Shown here piece after piece: positions 27,991 to 36,719 of a DNA stretch of 64,000 bases. How positions within the stretch are numbered: position 1 is the first letter of the stretch; each line of letters opens with the position of its first letter. The translations under genes and the position numbers were made by a program. Origin of the DNA: Streptomyces caatingaensis. GTDB lineage: Bacteria; Actinomycetota; Actinomycetes; Streptomycetales; Streptomycetaceae. Where the stretch lies: NCBI RefSeq assembly GCF_001187435.1, contig NZ_LFXA01000017.1, positions 186,001 to 250,000 of the forward strand, in the 5' to 3' direction. The notes under the pieces were generated by a model. It saw only the letters and a program-made list of their open reading frames with translations. It made no database searches and was not told the DNA's origin.

Positions 27991-28974
27991 TCAGGACTGA
28001 CGGGGAACTGAACGGGATACGTCCAAGTCTAGGTTCGCGGACGCGGCCGGGCTCGGTCTACGGTCCGATCGGGTCGGCGACCCGGCCCGCTGCGTCACCG
28101 CGATGCACGCCAGCACGGCGACGGCGGCGAGCGGCGCCGCCGGGCCGATCCGCTCCCCGAGCAGGGTCACCGACCAGACCAGCGTCAGCAGCGGCTGGGC
28201 CAGCTGGAGCTGCCCGGCCCGGGCGACCCCGGTGAGGGCCATCGCCCGGTACCAGACCCACATGCTCACGAAGGTGGAGAAGCCCAGCCAGAGCATGCCG
28301 GCCGTGGCCTGGCCCGTGAGGCGGAAGGGCTCCAGGGCGAGCGCGACCGCCGCGCCGGCCAGCGCCAGGGGCAGGCTGAACACCAGCGCCCAGCCGATCA
28401 CCTGCCACCCGGGCAGCTCCCGGGCCAGCAGACCGCCCTCCGCGTAGCCCGCGGCGCACACCAGCAGGGCGGCGAAGAGGTACAGATCGCCGGTGCCGGG
28501 ACGGCCTCCGCTCTGGTACGCCGCGAAGGCGACGACCACGGCGGCGCCCGTCAGCGCGGCGGCCCAGAAGGCGGCGGAGTGCCGGGCTCCGGTCCGTACG
28601 GCCGCGTACGCGGCGGTGGTCACCGGCAGCAGGCCGACGACCACCGCCGCGTGCGAGGTCGTCGAGGAGCCCAGGGCGAGCGTCGTCAGCAGCGGGAAGC
28701 CGACGACGACGCCGGCCGCGACGACAGTCAGTGGGACGAGGTGGCGCCGGTCCGGCAGCCGCTCCCGGCGGGCCGCCAGGAAGCCGGCCGCGACCAGGCC
28801 GCCGAGCACCGCCCGGCAGGCCGTCACCGACCAGGGGCCGAGACCGTCCAGCGCCCAGACGGTCGCCGGAAAGGTCAGCGAGAACATGCCCACGCCGAGG
28901 AGGGCGAGGAGGGTGCCGCTGCCGCCGCGCACCGCTATCGCACCGCAGTGAGTAGCGCTATCTTGTGCTGTCAT
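27991..28974 (-). CDS. EamA/DMT family transporter
   Basis: 327 residues with ten membrane helices in two five-helix EamA repeats; the repeat signature ARAGQLQLAQPLLTLVWSV lies in the second half. Probably exports a metabolite or amino acid. Its ATG shares two bases with the ATG of the divergent MocR regulator, and a -10-like TACGCT on the minus strand (28985-28980) ends 5 bases before it, so the mRNA is probably leaderless. The MocR protein is the likely regulator. Confidence 0.92.
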   Translation of the reverse strand: MTAQDSATHCGAIAVRGGSGTLLALLGVGMFSLTFPATVWALDGLGPWSVTACRAVLGGLVAAGFLAARRERLPDRRHLVPLTVVAAGVVVGFPLLTTLALGSSTTSHAAVVVGLLPVTTAAYAAVRTGARHSAAFWAAALTGAAVVVAFAAYQSGGRPGTGDLYLFAALLVCAAGYAEGGLLARELPGWQVIGWALVFSLPLALAGAAVALALEPFRLTGQATAGMLWLGFSTFVSMWVWYRAMALTGVARAGQLQLAQPLLTLVWSVTLLGERIGPAAPLAAVAVLACIAVTQRAGSPTRSDRRPSPAASANLDLDVSRSVPRQS

Positions 28975-28987
28975 GCACGAGCGTAGC
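28953..28987. promoter_or_regulatory. back-to-back leaderless promoters of the EamA/MocR pair
   Basis: Plus strand: TATCTT at 28959-28964, 8 bases before ATG 28973. Minus strand: TACGCT at 28985-28980, 5 bases before ATG 28974. The perfect palindrome TAGCGCTA (28953-28960) and GTAGC direct repeats at 28952-28956 and 28983-28987 are operator candidates. Confidence 0.5.
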
Positions 28988-30415
28988 AGTGTGGCCGAAC
29001 TCGCCGGGATCCTCCGTGGGGAGCTCGACCGCTACTCACCCGGTGAGAAGCTTCCGTCGAGCCGGTCCCTCGTGGACCGCTTCCGGGCGAGCCCCGTCAC
29101 CGTCTCCCGCGCCCTGGCCGTCCTGGTCGCCGAAGGGCTGGTCACCACCCGGCCCGGGGCTGGCGCCTTCCGCGCGGAGCCGGCGGCGGCCGCCCTCGCG
29201 CCGCGTGGCGACACCTCCTGGCAGCAGGTCGCGCTGAGCGCCGAGCCGGGGGACCGGACGGTGCCCCGCTCCGTGGAGGCCGGCCGGGTGCTGGCCGCGT
29301 TCACCCCGGCCCCGCCGGGTGTCATCGACCTCTGCGGCGGCTATCTGCACCCCGCCCTCCAGCCCGAACGCGCCCTCGCCGCCGCGCTCGCCCGGGCCGG
29401 GCGCCGTCCCGGCGCCTGGGAGCGGCCGCCGCTGGAGGGCGTCGGCGCGCTGCGCGCCTGGTTCGCCCGCGAGATCGGCGGGCCCGGCGGTACGGTCACC
29501 GACGCCGATGTGCTGATCACCGCCGGCGGGCAGAGCGCCCTGACCACCGCCCTGCGCGCGCTCGCCCCGCCCGGGGCGCCGGTGCTCGTCGAGTCGCCGA
29601 CCTACCCCGGCGTCCTGGCCGCCGCCCGGGCCTCCGGGCTGCGGCCGGTGCCGGTCCCCGTCGACGCCGACGGGGTGCGGACGGATCTGCTCGCCGACGC
29701 CTTCCGGGCCACCGGGGCGCGGGTGTTCTTCACCCAGCCGCTGTTCCAGAACCCGACCGGGGCCGTCCTCTCCGCCGCGCGGCGGCGCGAGGTGCTGCGG
29801 CTGGCGCGGGCGGCGGGCGCGTTCGTCGTCGAGGACGACTTCGCCCGGCGGCTCGCGCACGAGGACGCGCCGCCGCTGCCGCCGACGCTGGCCTCCGAGG
29901 ACCCCGACGGGGTCGTCGTCCACCTCTGCTCGCTGACGAAGTTCACCTCGCCGAGCCTGCGGGTGGGCGCCCTGGCCGCGCGCGGCCCCGTCTTCGACCG
30001 GCTGCGCGCCGTCCAGATCGTCGACAGCTTCTTCGTGCCACGGCCGGTGCAGGAGGCGGCGCTGGAACTGATCGGCTCACCGGCGTGGGCGCGGCACGGG
30101 CGGGCGGTGGCGGGGGAGTTGCGGGTGCGGCGGGAGGCGCTGCTGGGTGCGATGCGCCGCGAACTCCCCTCCGCCGGAGTGGACTTCGCCCCACCCGGCG
30201 GATTCCATGTCTGGGCGCGGCTGCCCGACGGCATGGACGAGGCGGGGGTCGTCGCGGCGGCGCTGCGCGAGGGGGTGGCGGTGGCGCCGGGCCGCCTCTA
30301 CTTCGCGGCCGAGCCGCCGGCGGCGTATGTGCGGTTGTGTATGGCGGGGGTGGGGGGAGTCGGGGAACTGGGGGAGGGTGTGAGGAGGTTGGGGGTGGCG
30401 ATGCGGAGGTGTTGA
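28973..30415 (+). CDS. MocR/PdxR family GntR-aminotransferase regulator
   Basis: 480 residues: an N-terminal winged helix of GntR type (GEKLPSSRSLVDRFRASPVT, LAVLVAEGLVTTRPGAGAF) fused to a fold-type I aminotransferase-like domain with GGQSALTTALRAL, SPTYPGVL, TQPLFQNPTGA, EDDFAR and the PLP-lysine in LCSLTKFTSPSLRVG. Such proteins use PLP as effector. Divergent from an EamA transporter it probably controls. The start codons share CATG. The extreme 3' end is rich in GGGGGTGGGG runs. Confidence 0.95.
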   Translation: MHERSSVAELAGILRGELDRYSPGEKLPSSRSLVDRFRASPVTVSRALAVLVAEGLVTTRPGAGAFRAEPAAAALAPRGDTSWQQVALSAEPGDRTVPRSVEAGRVLAAFTPAPPGVIDLCGGYLHPALQPERALAAALARAGRRPGAWERPPLEGVGALRAWFAREIGGPGGTVTDADVLITAGGQSALTTALRALAPPGAPVLVESPTYPGVLAAARASGLRPVPVPVDADGVRTDLLADAFRATGARVFFTQPLFQNPTGAVLSAARRREVLRLARAAGAFVVEDDFARRLAHEDAPPLPPTLASEDPDGVVVHLCSLTKFTSPSLRVGALAARGPVFDRLRAVQIVDSFFVPRPVQEAALELIGSPAWARHGRAVAGELRVRREALLGAMRRELPSAGVDFAPPGGFHVWARLPDGMDEAGVVAAALREGVAVAPGRLYFAAEPPAAYVRLCMAGVGGVGELGEGVRRLGVAMRRC

Positions 30416-30527
30416 GAGGGCAGGGCCTCACTCCCAACCTCGGCGTCGGCGGCGCGACGGACCTCGACGGGAAACTCGGCGAGGCGCTGCGCCACTGGTC
30501 CGGGAAGCCCGCAGGCGTGGGCGTTTC

Positions 30528-30556
30528 TTGAACGAACGGTTCGATTGGGGTAGCGT
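30528..30556 (+). promoter_or_regulatory. promoter and operator of the TetR gene
   Basis: TTGAAC (30528-30533), 17 bases, TAGCGT (30551-30556), 7 bases, ATG 30564: a good leaderless promoter. The spacer holds CGAACGGTTCG (30533-30543), a perfect inverted repeat. GAACGAACGGTT (30530-30541) recurs with one change before the MFS gene. Confidence 0.65.
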
Positions 30557-30563
30557 CCCCGGC

Positions 30564-31145
30564 ATGGGCAGGACCAAGCAATTCGACCCGGACGCGGCGC
30601 TCCGCTCCGCGCTGGAGCTGTTCTGGCGCAAGGGCTACGAAGCCACGTCCCTGCAGGACCTGGTGGACCACCTCGGCGTCAACCGGGGCAGCATCTACGC
30701 CACCTTCGGCAGCAAGCACGCCCTCTACCTGCGGGCCCTCGACCGCTACTGCGAGACGAAGGGGGACGTGGCCATGGGGGTGCTGAGCCGGCCCGGGTCC
30801 GCCCTGTCCGCCGTGCGGGACCTGATCCGTCTGTACGCGGCCGAGTCGCTGGACGACCCCGACCGCAAGGGGTGTCTGGTCACCAACACCGCCGTCGAGC
30901 TGGGGCCGCACGACCCCCGGGCCGGGCGGCGCGTGGAGGCCGCGCTGACCGAGCTGGAGACCTCGCTCGCCGGGGCCCTGGTCCGGGCCCGTGAGCAGGG
31001 CGAGCTGGGGGAGGGCGCGGATCCCCGCGCCCTCGCCCGCTTCCTCGTCACCTTCCTCCAGGGTCTGCGCGTCGTCGGGAAGACCGCCGACGCGCGGCGC
31101 CGGCTGGACGACGCCGTGGAGTCGGCGCTGGCCCTGCTGCGCTGA
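30564..31145 (+). CDS. TetR family transcriptional regulator
   Basis: 193 residues: N-terminal HTH (SALELFWRKGYEATSLQDLV, HLGVNRGSIYATFGSKHALY) and a ligand domain of the AcrR type 16-like group with GCLVTNTAVELGPHDPR. ATG 30564 is at the predicted transcription start. It precedes an MFS exporter; both promoters carry the same operator-like sequence, so it most likely represses itself and the exporter and is released by a drug-like ligand. Confidence 0.94.
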   Translation: MGRTKQFDPDAALRSALELFWRKGYEATSLQDLVDHLGVNRGSIYATFGSKHALYLRALDRYCETKGDVAMGVLSRPGSALSAVRDLIRLYAAESLDDPDRKGCLVTNTAVELGPHDPRAGRRVEAALTELETSLAGALVRAREQGELGEGADPRALARFLVTFLQGLRVVGKTADARRRLDDAVESALALLR

Positions 31146-31163
31146 CCCGTCCGTGCCGGCACC

Positions 31164-31191
31164 GCCCCCGGAGCGCTCCGGGGGCTTTCTT
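31164..31191 (+). terminator. intrinsic terminator between TetR and MFS genes
   Basis: Perfect palindrome GCCCCCGGAGC / GCTCCGGGGGC (31164-31185) followed by TTTCTT. The MFS gene must therefore have its own promoter. Confidence 0.85.
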
Positions 31192-31205
31192 CGGCCCCTT
31201 TACTG

Positions 31206-31217
31206 GAACGATCGGTT
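31206..31217 (+). promoter_or_regulatory. second TetR operator, upstream of the MFS gene
   Basis: GAACGATCGGTT matches GAACGAACGGTT at the TetR promoter in 11 of 12 bases and lies 8 bases before the MFS ATG, where binding would block initiation of transcription or translation. Confidence 0.55.
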
Positions 31218-31225
31218 GGAAAAAA

Positions 31226-32551
31226 ATGTCCTCAACGAAGGATGTCGTCCCCCGCCCCGTCCACGTCCTCGCCCTGGGCATCTTCGCCATGGTCACCAGC
31301 GAGTTCGTCGTCGCCGGGCTGATGCCGCAGATGGCCGAGGGGCTCGGCGTCTCCGTCCCCGAGATCGGCTACCTCATCACCGCCTACGCCGCCGCCATGG
31401 CCCTCGGCGGCCCGTTCCTCACCGTCGCCCTCCTGCGGCTCCCCCAGAAGACCGCGCTGTACGCGCTGTTCGCCGTCTTCCTCGCCGGCAACGTGCTGGC
31501 CGCCACGGCCACCGGCTACGGCGTGATGATGGCGGCCCGCGTCGTCACCGGCGTCGCCGCCCAGGCGTTCTTCGGCATCGCGCTCTCGATCGTGCCCCAG
31601 CTGACGGCACCGGCCGTGCGCGGCCGGGCGGTCGGCGTCGTCATGAACGGACTCATGCTCGGGACGCTCCTCGGCCTGCCGCTCTCCACCCTGATCGGCG
31701 AACACCTGGGCTGGCGCGCCGCGTTCTGGGCGATCGGCCTGCTGACGGCGGCCGCCGCCGTGGCCACCGCCGTCGGCGTGCCCGGCCTCGGCCGCTCCGA
31801 GGGCGGCGGCGACGTCCGCCGGGAGCTCACCGTCTTCCGCAACCCCCGGCTGTGGCTGGTGCTGTCCACCAGCACCCTGATCATCGGCGCCACCTTCGCC
31901 GCGTTCAGCTACTTCCACCCCGTCCTCACCGAGGTCACCGGCTTCGGCACCGGCGCCGTGGCGCCGCTGCTGATCGCCTACGGTGCCGCCACCGTGGTCG
32001 GCAACACCGTCGTCGCCCGCCTCGCCGACCGCCACACCCTGCCCGTCCTGGCCTGCGGACTCGCCCTCAACCTGGCCTTCCTCACCGGCTTCGCGCTGCT
32101 CGCCCACCTCGCCGTCCCCGCGGTGGCGTGCATGCTGGGCATCGGCCTCGTCGGCGTCACCATGAACCCCGCGATGATCGTCCGCGTCCAACGGACGGCC
32201 AACGCGCGCCCGTTGGTCAACACCGTCCACTCCTCCTTCATCACCTTCGGCATCATCATCGGCTCCTCCGCCGGCGGACTGGCCGTCGACCGCACCGGAC
32301 TGCGCGGCCCCCTGTGGATCGGCGCCGCCATGGCCGCGCTGGGACTCCTCACCCTCGTCCCCGACCTCGCCCGCGGCCACGGGCGGCGCCGGGGCGTCCG
32401 GTCGACGGGGACGTCCGGCGCGCCGTCGGGGTCACCCGGCGCCACCTCGGCCGACACCGAGCAGAAGACCATGCTGCGCCCGCCCGCCGACACCGACCCC
32501 GACCCGGCCGTCGCCCTCTGCGCCACCACCGTGCGCTCCGCGTCCGAGTAG
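31226..32551 (+). CDS. MFS transporter, DHA1-like drug exporter
   Basis: 441 residues, 12 membrane helices. Early segment LALGIFAMVTSEFVVAGLMP and LGWRAAFWAIGLL are typical of the AraJ/Cmx drug:H+ antiporter group. The cytoplasmic C-terminal tail is long (about 60 residues) and polar. ATG 31226 has only GGTTGGA upstream, a weak ribosome binding site. Regulated, by inference, by the upstream TetR. Confidence 0.93.
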   Translation: MSSTKDVVPRPVHVLALGIFAMVTSEFVVAGLMPQMAEGLGVSVPEIGYLITAYAAAMALGGPFLTVALLRLPQKTALYALFAVFLAGNVLAATATGYGVMMAARVVTGVAAQAFFGIALSIVPQLTAPAVRGRAVGVVMNGLMLGTLLGLPLSTLIGEHLGWRAAFWAIGLLTAAAAVATAVGVPGLGRSEGGGDVRRELTVFRNPRLWLVLSTSTLIIGATFAAFSYFHPVLTEVTGFGTGAVAPLLIAYGAATVVGNTVVARLADRHTLPVLACGLALNLAFLTGFALLAHLAVPAVACMLGIGLVGVTMNPAMIVRVQRTANARPLVNTVHSSFITFGIIIGSSAGGLAVDRTGLRGPLWIGAAMAALGLLTLVPDLARGHGRRRGVRSTGTSGAPSGSPGATSADTEQKTMLRPPADTDPDPAVALCATTVRSASE

Positions 32552-32758
32552 ATCCCGCAGGTGCGGCATCGACGTGCCGTCCGCGGGCGGCAGAGACCGG
32601 CCGCCCGGGGCGATCACCGCGCCCCGGGCCCCGGCAGGCCGCCGCACACCGTCCCGCGGTGACGGACACGCGGTCCGACGGCGCGTCCCCCCGCGTGCCG
32701 TCGGCGGCCGTGCCGCTCCCGGGTCCGCGGAGGATCCGACCGCAGGGGCGGCGGACGG

Positions 32759-33199
32759 TCAACGCGACGTCGGCGCGAGCGACTTGACGAGGTGGACGTC
32801 CTCGTGGCCAGCGGGGCCCGGCGTCCGGCCGGTCTCGGTGTAGCCGTGGCGCCGGTAGAAGTCCGGGGCCTGGAAGGTGAACGAGGAGACGGTCACGCGG
32901 TCGCAGCCGCGCCGCGCCGCCTCCGCCTCGGCGGCCCGCAGCAACCGGCCGCCCCAGCCGCCCGCACGGCTGTCGGGGCGCACCCAGAGCAGCTCCACGA
33001 AGCACACCCCGCCCCAGGTCCGCGCGGTCAGCCCGCCGATCAGCTCCCCGTCCGCGTCCGTCACCTTGACGGACAACGTGCCGCGCCCGGCCGCGCCGGT
33101 GGCCGCGTCGTTGAAGGCCACCAGCTCGTCGGTGAGCCGGGCGGCCAGCTCCGGGTCGTGATCGCCGGTGATGAGGGCGAGGGCGTCGTGGGTCGTCAC
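32759..33199 (-). CDS. GNAT family N-acetyltransferase
   Basis: 146 residues, one GNAT domain: GELIGGLTARTWGGVCFVEL, acetyl-CoA loop VRPDSRAGGWGGRLLRAAE and C-terminal FYRRHGYTETGR. GTG at 33199 lies 6-7 bases after a minus-strand CATACT, consistent with a leaderless message; no Shine-Dalgarno is seen. Substrate unknown. Confidence 0.9.
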   Translation of the reverse strand: MTTHDALALITGDHDPELAARLTDELVAFNDAATGAAGRGTLSVKVTDADGELIGGLTARTWGGVCFVELLWVRPDSRAGGWGGRLLRAAEAEAARRGCDRVTVSSFTFQAPDFYRRHGYTETGRTPGPAGHEDVHLVKSLAPTSR

Positions 33200-33285
33200 G
33201 CGGCGGAGTATGCCAGCCGGTCCCGGAGCCCAGCACCCCGTTTTTCCCGGTGAGTTGTACGGGAGCGGCAAGGGAGTGGCACGGG

Positions 33286-33780
33286 CTACAGCCCCCGGTA
33301 CATCACATGCAGCCCCACGAACCCCGCCCGCGGATGCCGGAACGCGCCGGGAACTGTCCCCACCACCTCGAAGCCCAGCGACCGGTACAGCCCCACGGCC
33401 ACCACGTTGCTCTCCACCACCGCGTTGAACTGCATCCCGCGGAACCCCTCCGCCCTCGCCCACCCCAGTGAGTCCTCCACCAGCGTCCGCCCCACGCCCC
33501 GGCCCGCCGCCGCCGGGGCGACCATGTAGCTCGCGCTCGCGATGTGGGAGCCGTTCTCCGGGCGGTTGGCGCCCATGCTCGCGGTGCCGAGGACGGCGCC
33601 CGACGCCTCGTCGACCGCGACGACCGCCCGGCCCGGCGGCCGGCGGAGCCACAGCTCCCGCGCGTCGTCCGGACCGAGGTCCAACGGGTACGGAAACGTC
33701 TCGCCCGCCGCGACGATCTCGCGGAAGAACGGCCAGACGGCGGGCCAGTCGTCCCCGCCCGCCTCTCGGATGCTCGGCAT
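33286..33780 (-). CDS. GNAT family N-acetyltransferase, phosphinothricin acetyltransferase-like
   Basis: 164 residues: PSIREAGGDDWPAVWPFFRE, ASASYMVAPAAAGRGVGRTL (acetyl-CoA loop), FNAVVESNVVAVGLYRSLGF and HVMYRGL. The NxxAxxLYRxLGF region and length match the PAT-like subgroup. Start ATG 33780 follows family similarity; in-frame ATGs at 33789 and 33792 are possible. Unrelated in sequence to its downstream neighbour beyond the fold. Confidence 0.9.
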   Translation of the reverse strand: MPSIREAGGDDWPAVWPFFREIVAAGETFPYPLDLGPDDARELWLRRPPGRAVVAVDEASGAVLGTASMGANRPENGSHIASASYMVAPAAAGRGVGRTLVEDSLGWARAEGFRGMQFNAVVESNVVAVGLYRSLGFEVVGTVPGAFRHPRAGFVGLHVMYRGL

Positions 33781-33813
33781 GCGCGGCATCATGCACGCCG
33801 GACACCCCGCCCG

Positions 33814-34014
33814 TCACCGGGATTTCGCCTCCGCCAGGGCGCCGGCCGCGACCCCGACCACGATGAACACCACGTTCGCGTACACCTCGTACCCCTCGGG
33901 CGTCACATACCGCAGGAACCCGAAGAGCCGGAACCCTCCGATCCATTCATGGACCAGCCCGGCCAGCCCGCCGACGATCAGAACAAAGCTCACGAAGCCC
34001 AGCACCTTCTGCAT
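33814..34014 (-). CDS. small two-helix membrane protein
   Basis: 66 residues: membrane helix 1 (LGFVSFVLIVGGLAGLVHEW), a loop GFLRYVTPEGYEVYAN and helix 2 (VVFIVVGVAAGALAEA). Looks like a small Streptomyces integral membrane protein of unknown function. ATG 34014; no clear Shine-Dalgarno. Divergent from the histidine kinase gene. Confidence 0.75.
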   Translation of the reverse strand: MQKVLGFVSFVLIVGGLAGLVHEWIGGFRLFGFLRYVTPEGYEVYANVVFIVVGVAAGALAEAKSR

Positions 34015-34159
34015 GGCGGAGACGCTAGGCGGCCGCCCGGGTGCCGCGCGTCGGACCATGGCAGCCGGCCGGGCGACCGGAGAACGAGAGCGGGGGCCGG
34101 GCTGTCGTCCGAAGGTATCGGTCTCCGGCGCAGGTCCCCGCACGCCCGCCACCGCGCCG

Positions 34160-34165
34160 TACATT
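34160..34165 (+). promoter_or_regulatory. -10 element of the histidine kinase gene
   Basis: TACATT ends 6 bases before ATG 34172, the spacing expected for a leaderless transcript; no good -35 is seen. Confidence 0.35.
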
Positions 34166-34171
34166 GCGGAC

Positions 34172-35347
34172 ATGACCCGCTCCACCTCCCGCGACCGCGC
34201 CGCCGACCTCGGCTTCTTCCTCTTCGCCGCCGTCTTCTCGGTGCTCACCGCCGACAACGCGCTGGCCGGCCGGGAGCTCTCCCCGGGGGCGCTCCTCGCC
34301 GACCAGCTCACCGGCGGGCTCGCCTGCGCCGCGCTGTTCCTGCGGCGCCGGCTGCCGGTGCAGCTCGCCGCCGCGCTGCTCGTCGCGGGCAGCTTCTCCC
34401 ACTTCGTCACCGGCCCGGCCCTCGTCGCGGTCTTCACCGTCGCCGCCCACCGGCCGCCGCGCGTCACCCGCTGGATCGCCGTCCTCGCCGCCGCGCCCGG
34501 CCCCCTCTTCCTCCTGCGGCAGTCCGAGCTGAGCACGACCGCCGTCGCCTCCGGGATCACCTACTACGCGCTGGTCACCTGCGCCTTCGGCTGGGGCCTC
34601 TACATCCGCTCCCGGCAGCGGCTCGTCGCCGAACTGCGCGAACGCGCCGAGCGGGCGGGCGAGGAGGCGCGGCGCCAGGCCCGCGAGGACATCGCGCGCG
34701 AGATGCACGACGTGCTCGCCCACCGGCTGTCGCTGCTGAGCGTCCACGCCGGGGCGCTGGAGTTCCGGCCGGACGCCCCGCCGGAGGACGTCCGCCGCGC
34801 CTCCGCGATCATCCGGGCCGGCGCCCACCAGGCCCTGGAGGACCTGCGCGAGATCATCGGCGTCCTGCGACTGCCGGCCGGGGAGGACGCCCCCGAGCGC
34901 CCCCAGCCGACCCTGGCCGACCTTCCGCGCCTCGCCGACGAGTCCCGCGCCGCGGGCACCGAGGTGGACCTCTCCCTCCGGGCCGACCGCTCCGCCGAGC
35001 CCCGCGCCGTCACCGGCCGCACCGTCTACCGCATCGTCCAGGAAGGCCTGACCAACGCCCGCAAGCACGCCCCCGGCGCACCCGTCTCCGTCACCGTCTC
35101 CGGCGCGCCCGGTACCGGCCTCACCGTCGAGGTCCGCAACCCCCTCGTCCCGCACGCCCCTTCCTCCCCCGTCCCCGGCGCGGGCCAGGGCCTCACCGGC
35201 CTCGCCGAACGCACCCACCTGGCCGGCGGCCGCCTCGAACACGGCCGTGGAGAGGGGCGGTTCGTCCTGCGGGCGTGGCTGCCGTGGGAGGCGGACGGAG
35301 ACGCTCCGGCCGTGGCCCCGGCGGGGGGCGCGGCGGGGCGCGGCTGA
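34172..35347 (+). CDS. NarL-type two-component sensor histidine kinase
   Basis: 391 residues: five or six membrane helices (residues about 10-145), a cytoplasmic coiled coil (RQRLVAELRERAERAGEEAR), HisKA_3 H-box REMHDVLAHRLS with His179, and a HATPase domain (RTVYRIVQEGLTNARKHAPG, GQGLTGLAER) with an Ala/Pro tail. It should phosphorylate a LuxR-type response regulator. That regulator (37258-37944) is now 1.9 kb downstream, beyond an inserted IS110 element. Confidence 0.93.
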   Translation: MTRSTSRDRAADLGFFLFAAVFSVLTADNALAGRELSPGALLADQLTGGLACAALFLRRRLPVQLAAALLVAGSFSHFVTGPALVAVFTVAAHRPPRVTRWIAVLAAAPGPLFLLRQSELSTTAVASGITYYALVTCAFGWGLYIRSRQRLVAELRERAERAGEEARRQAREDIAREMHDVLAHRLSLLSVHAGALEFRPDAPPEDVRRASAIIRAGAHQALEDLREIIGVLRLPAGEDAPERPQPTLADLPRLADESRAAGTEVDLSLRADRSAEPRAVTGRTVYRIVQEGLTNARKHAPGAPVSVTVSGAPGTGLTVEVRNPLVPHAPSSPVPGAGQGLTGLAERTHLAGGRLEHGRGEGRFVLRAWLPWEADGDAPAVAPAGGAAGRG

Positions 35348-35377
35348 CGGGCGGGCCCCGCCGCGCCGGATCCCGGT

Positions 35378-35419
35378 GGAGTGAGCCCGGCGCAGTGAGC
35401 CCGGGGGAGTGAGCCCGGG
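35378..35419. repeat. three tandem 14-bp repeats
   Basis: Units GGAGTGAGCCCGGC, GCAGTGAGCCCGGG and GGAGTGAGCCCGGG follow each other without gaps, 30 bases after the kinase stop. Confidence 0.8.
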
Positions 35420-35425
35420 GGGTGC

Positions 35426-35449
35426 GGGCCCGCGGCCACACCGCGGCCC
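35426..35449. terminator. terminator-like hairpin after the kinase gene
   Basis: GGGCCCGCGG and CCGCGGCCC pair around CCACA with one bulged C. Confidence 0.5.
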
Positions 35450-35492
35450 ACCGCCCCGGAACCCCCTATAGACACCTCGCGACGCTAAGGCG

Positions 35493-36719
35493 TCAAGCCG
35501 CGGCGGCGAGCTCGGTGGGGAAGGCGGTCTGCTCGTCGAACAGCACGCCGTTCTTGAGACAGTGGTAGAGCTGTCCGATCATGCGGTTGAAGAGATTGCG
35601 TTGGGCAGCAGCGTGCCAGTCTCCCTGCTCTTTGCGGCGCCGATAGTGGGCCATGGCCCCGGGCGATGCTCGTAGGGAGGCGAAGGCCCAGAGGTATCCG
35701 GCGTGGTTGAGGCGGTCGTTCTTCACCCACCGCCGGGTGATGCTGGACTTTTTCCCGGACGCGCGGGTGATGGGCGAGGCACCCGCGTATGCCTTGAGGC
35801 CGCGGGCGTCGGCGAAGCGTGCCCGGTCGTCCCCGATCTCGGCGAGCACCCGGGCGCCGAGCTGGATGCCGAGACCGGGGAAGCTAGTGATCACTTTGGC
35901 GTCCGGGTGCTGAGGGAAAGCCTCTTCGACTGCCTCGGCGAGGCCGTCGGCGGCGGTGCAGGTGGCGTCGAGCTGGACGAGGAGGGCGAGCATCTGCTTG
36001 CCGAGTGCGTCCTCGACCAGCTGTGGCTGGTGGGCCCAGTCGGCGCGGAAGACCTCGCGGAGCCACTCGGCTTCGGCGTCGATGCCGCGCTGGCGGCCAG
36101 CGCGCTTGAGAGCGGCGGTGATCTGCGGGCGCGTCAGCCGGGCCGCCCGGGCCGGGGTCGGGGCGGCCTTGAGGAGCTCGCGGGCCTCGGGACGGCACAG
36201 GCCGTTTTGCCAGACGCCGAACGCTTCGAGGGCGGCCGGGTAGTACTCGCGTAGGAGTGAGCGGAGCTGGTTGGCGAGCTGCTGGCGGTTCCAGGTCGCG
36301 TCCTGCTGGGCGCGGGCGAGCACGGCGACGGCGCGGGCCAGGTCGCTGTCGCCGGGCAGGGGGCGGTGGGCGTGCATGTCCGTGCGGAGGATGTTCGCGA
36401 GGACGAGGGCGTCGCCGGGGTCGGACTTCTTTCGGCTGACGCTGTGGCGGTCGCGGTAGCGGGCGGCGGCCATCGGGTTGATGGCGAAGACTTGCCGCTT
36501 GCCGGTCCGCAGCACGGCGACCAGCAGGCCGCGGGACGTCTCGATCGCGACAGGGATCGGGGTCTCCTCTGTGTCGCCGTACTCGGCGAGCAGGTCCAGC
36601 AGGATCCGGTAGCCGGCCGCGTCGTCGGTGATATGACGCTTGGCCAGCAGCTGTCCGCTGTCGTCGACCAAGGCGACGTCATGGGTGCGTTCGGCCCAGT
36701 CGATACCGCAGTAGATCAA
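35493..36719 (-). CDS. IS110 family transposase (DEDD recombinase)
   Basis: 408 residues. N-terminal RuvC-like DEDD domain: YCGIDWAERTHDVAL (Asp7), AIETSRGLL (Glu) and KKSDPGDALVLANILR (two Asp). C-terminal transposase_20 domain: SFPGLGIQLGARVLAEIGDD, LKAYAGASPITRASGKK with the catalytic-serine region. TTG at 36719 is preferred because GGGGAGGAG lies 6-7 bases upstream; ATG 36740 would read through that site. It appears intact and probably active. The stop overlaps a small hairpin GACGC-TAAG-GCGTC (35481-35494). Confidence 0.95.
   Translation of the reverse strand: MIYCGIDWAERTHDVALVDDSGQLLAKRHITDDAAGYRILLDLLAEYGDTEETPIPVAIETSRGLLVAVLRTGKRQVFAINPMAAARYRDRHSVSRKKSDPGDALVLANILRTDMHAHRPLPGDSDLARAVAVLARAQQDATWNRQQLANQLRSLLREYYPAALEAFGVWQNGLCRPEARELLKAAPTPARAARLTRPQITAALKRAGRQRGIDAEAEWLREVFRADWAHQPQLVEDALGKQMLALLVQLDATCTAADGLAEAVEEAFPQHPDAKVITSFPGLGIQLGARVLAEIGDDRARFADARGLKAYAGASPITRASGKKSSITRRWVKNDRLNHAGYLWAFASLRASPGAMAHYRRRKEQGDWHAAAQRNLFNRMIGQLYHCLKNGVLFDEQTAFPTELAAAA

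Noticed and set aside
31232..32380. Minus-strand 382-codon frame opposite the MFS gene
   Set aside because: Low-complexity Asp/Gly/Glu-rich shadow of membrane-helix codons.
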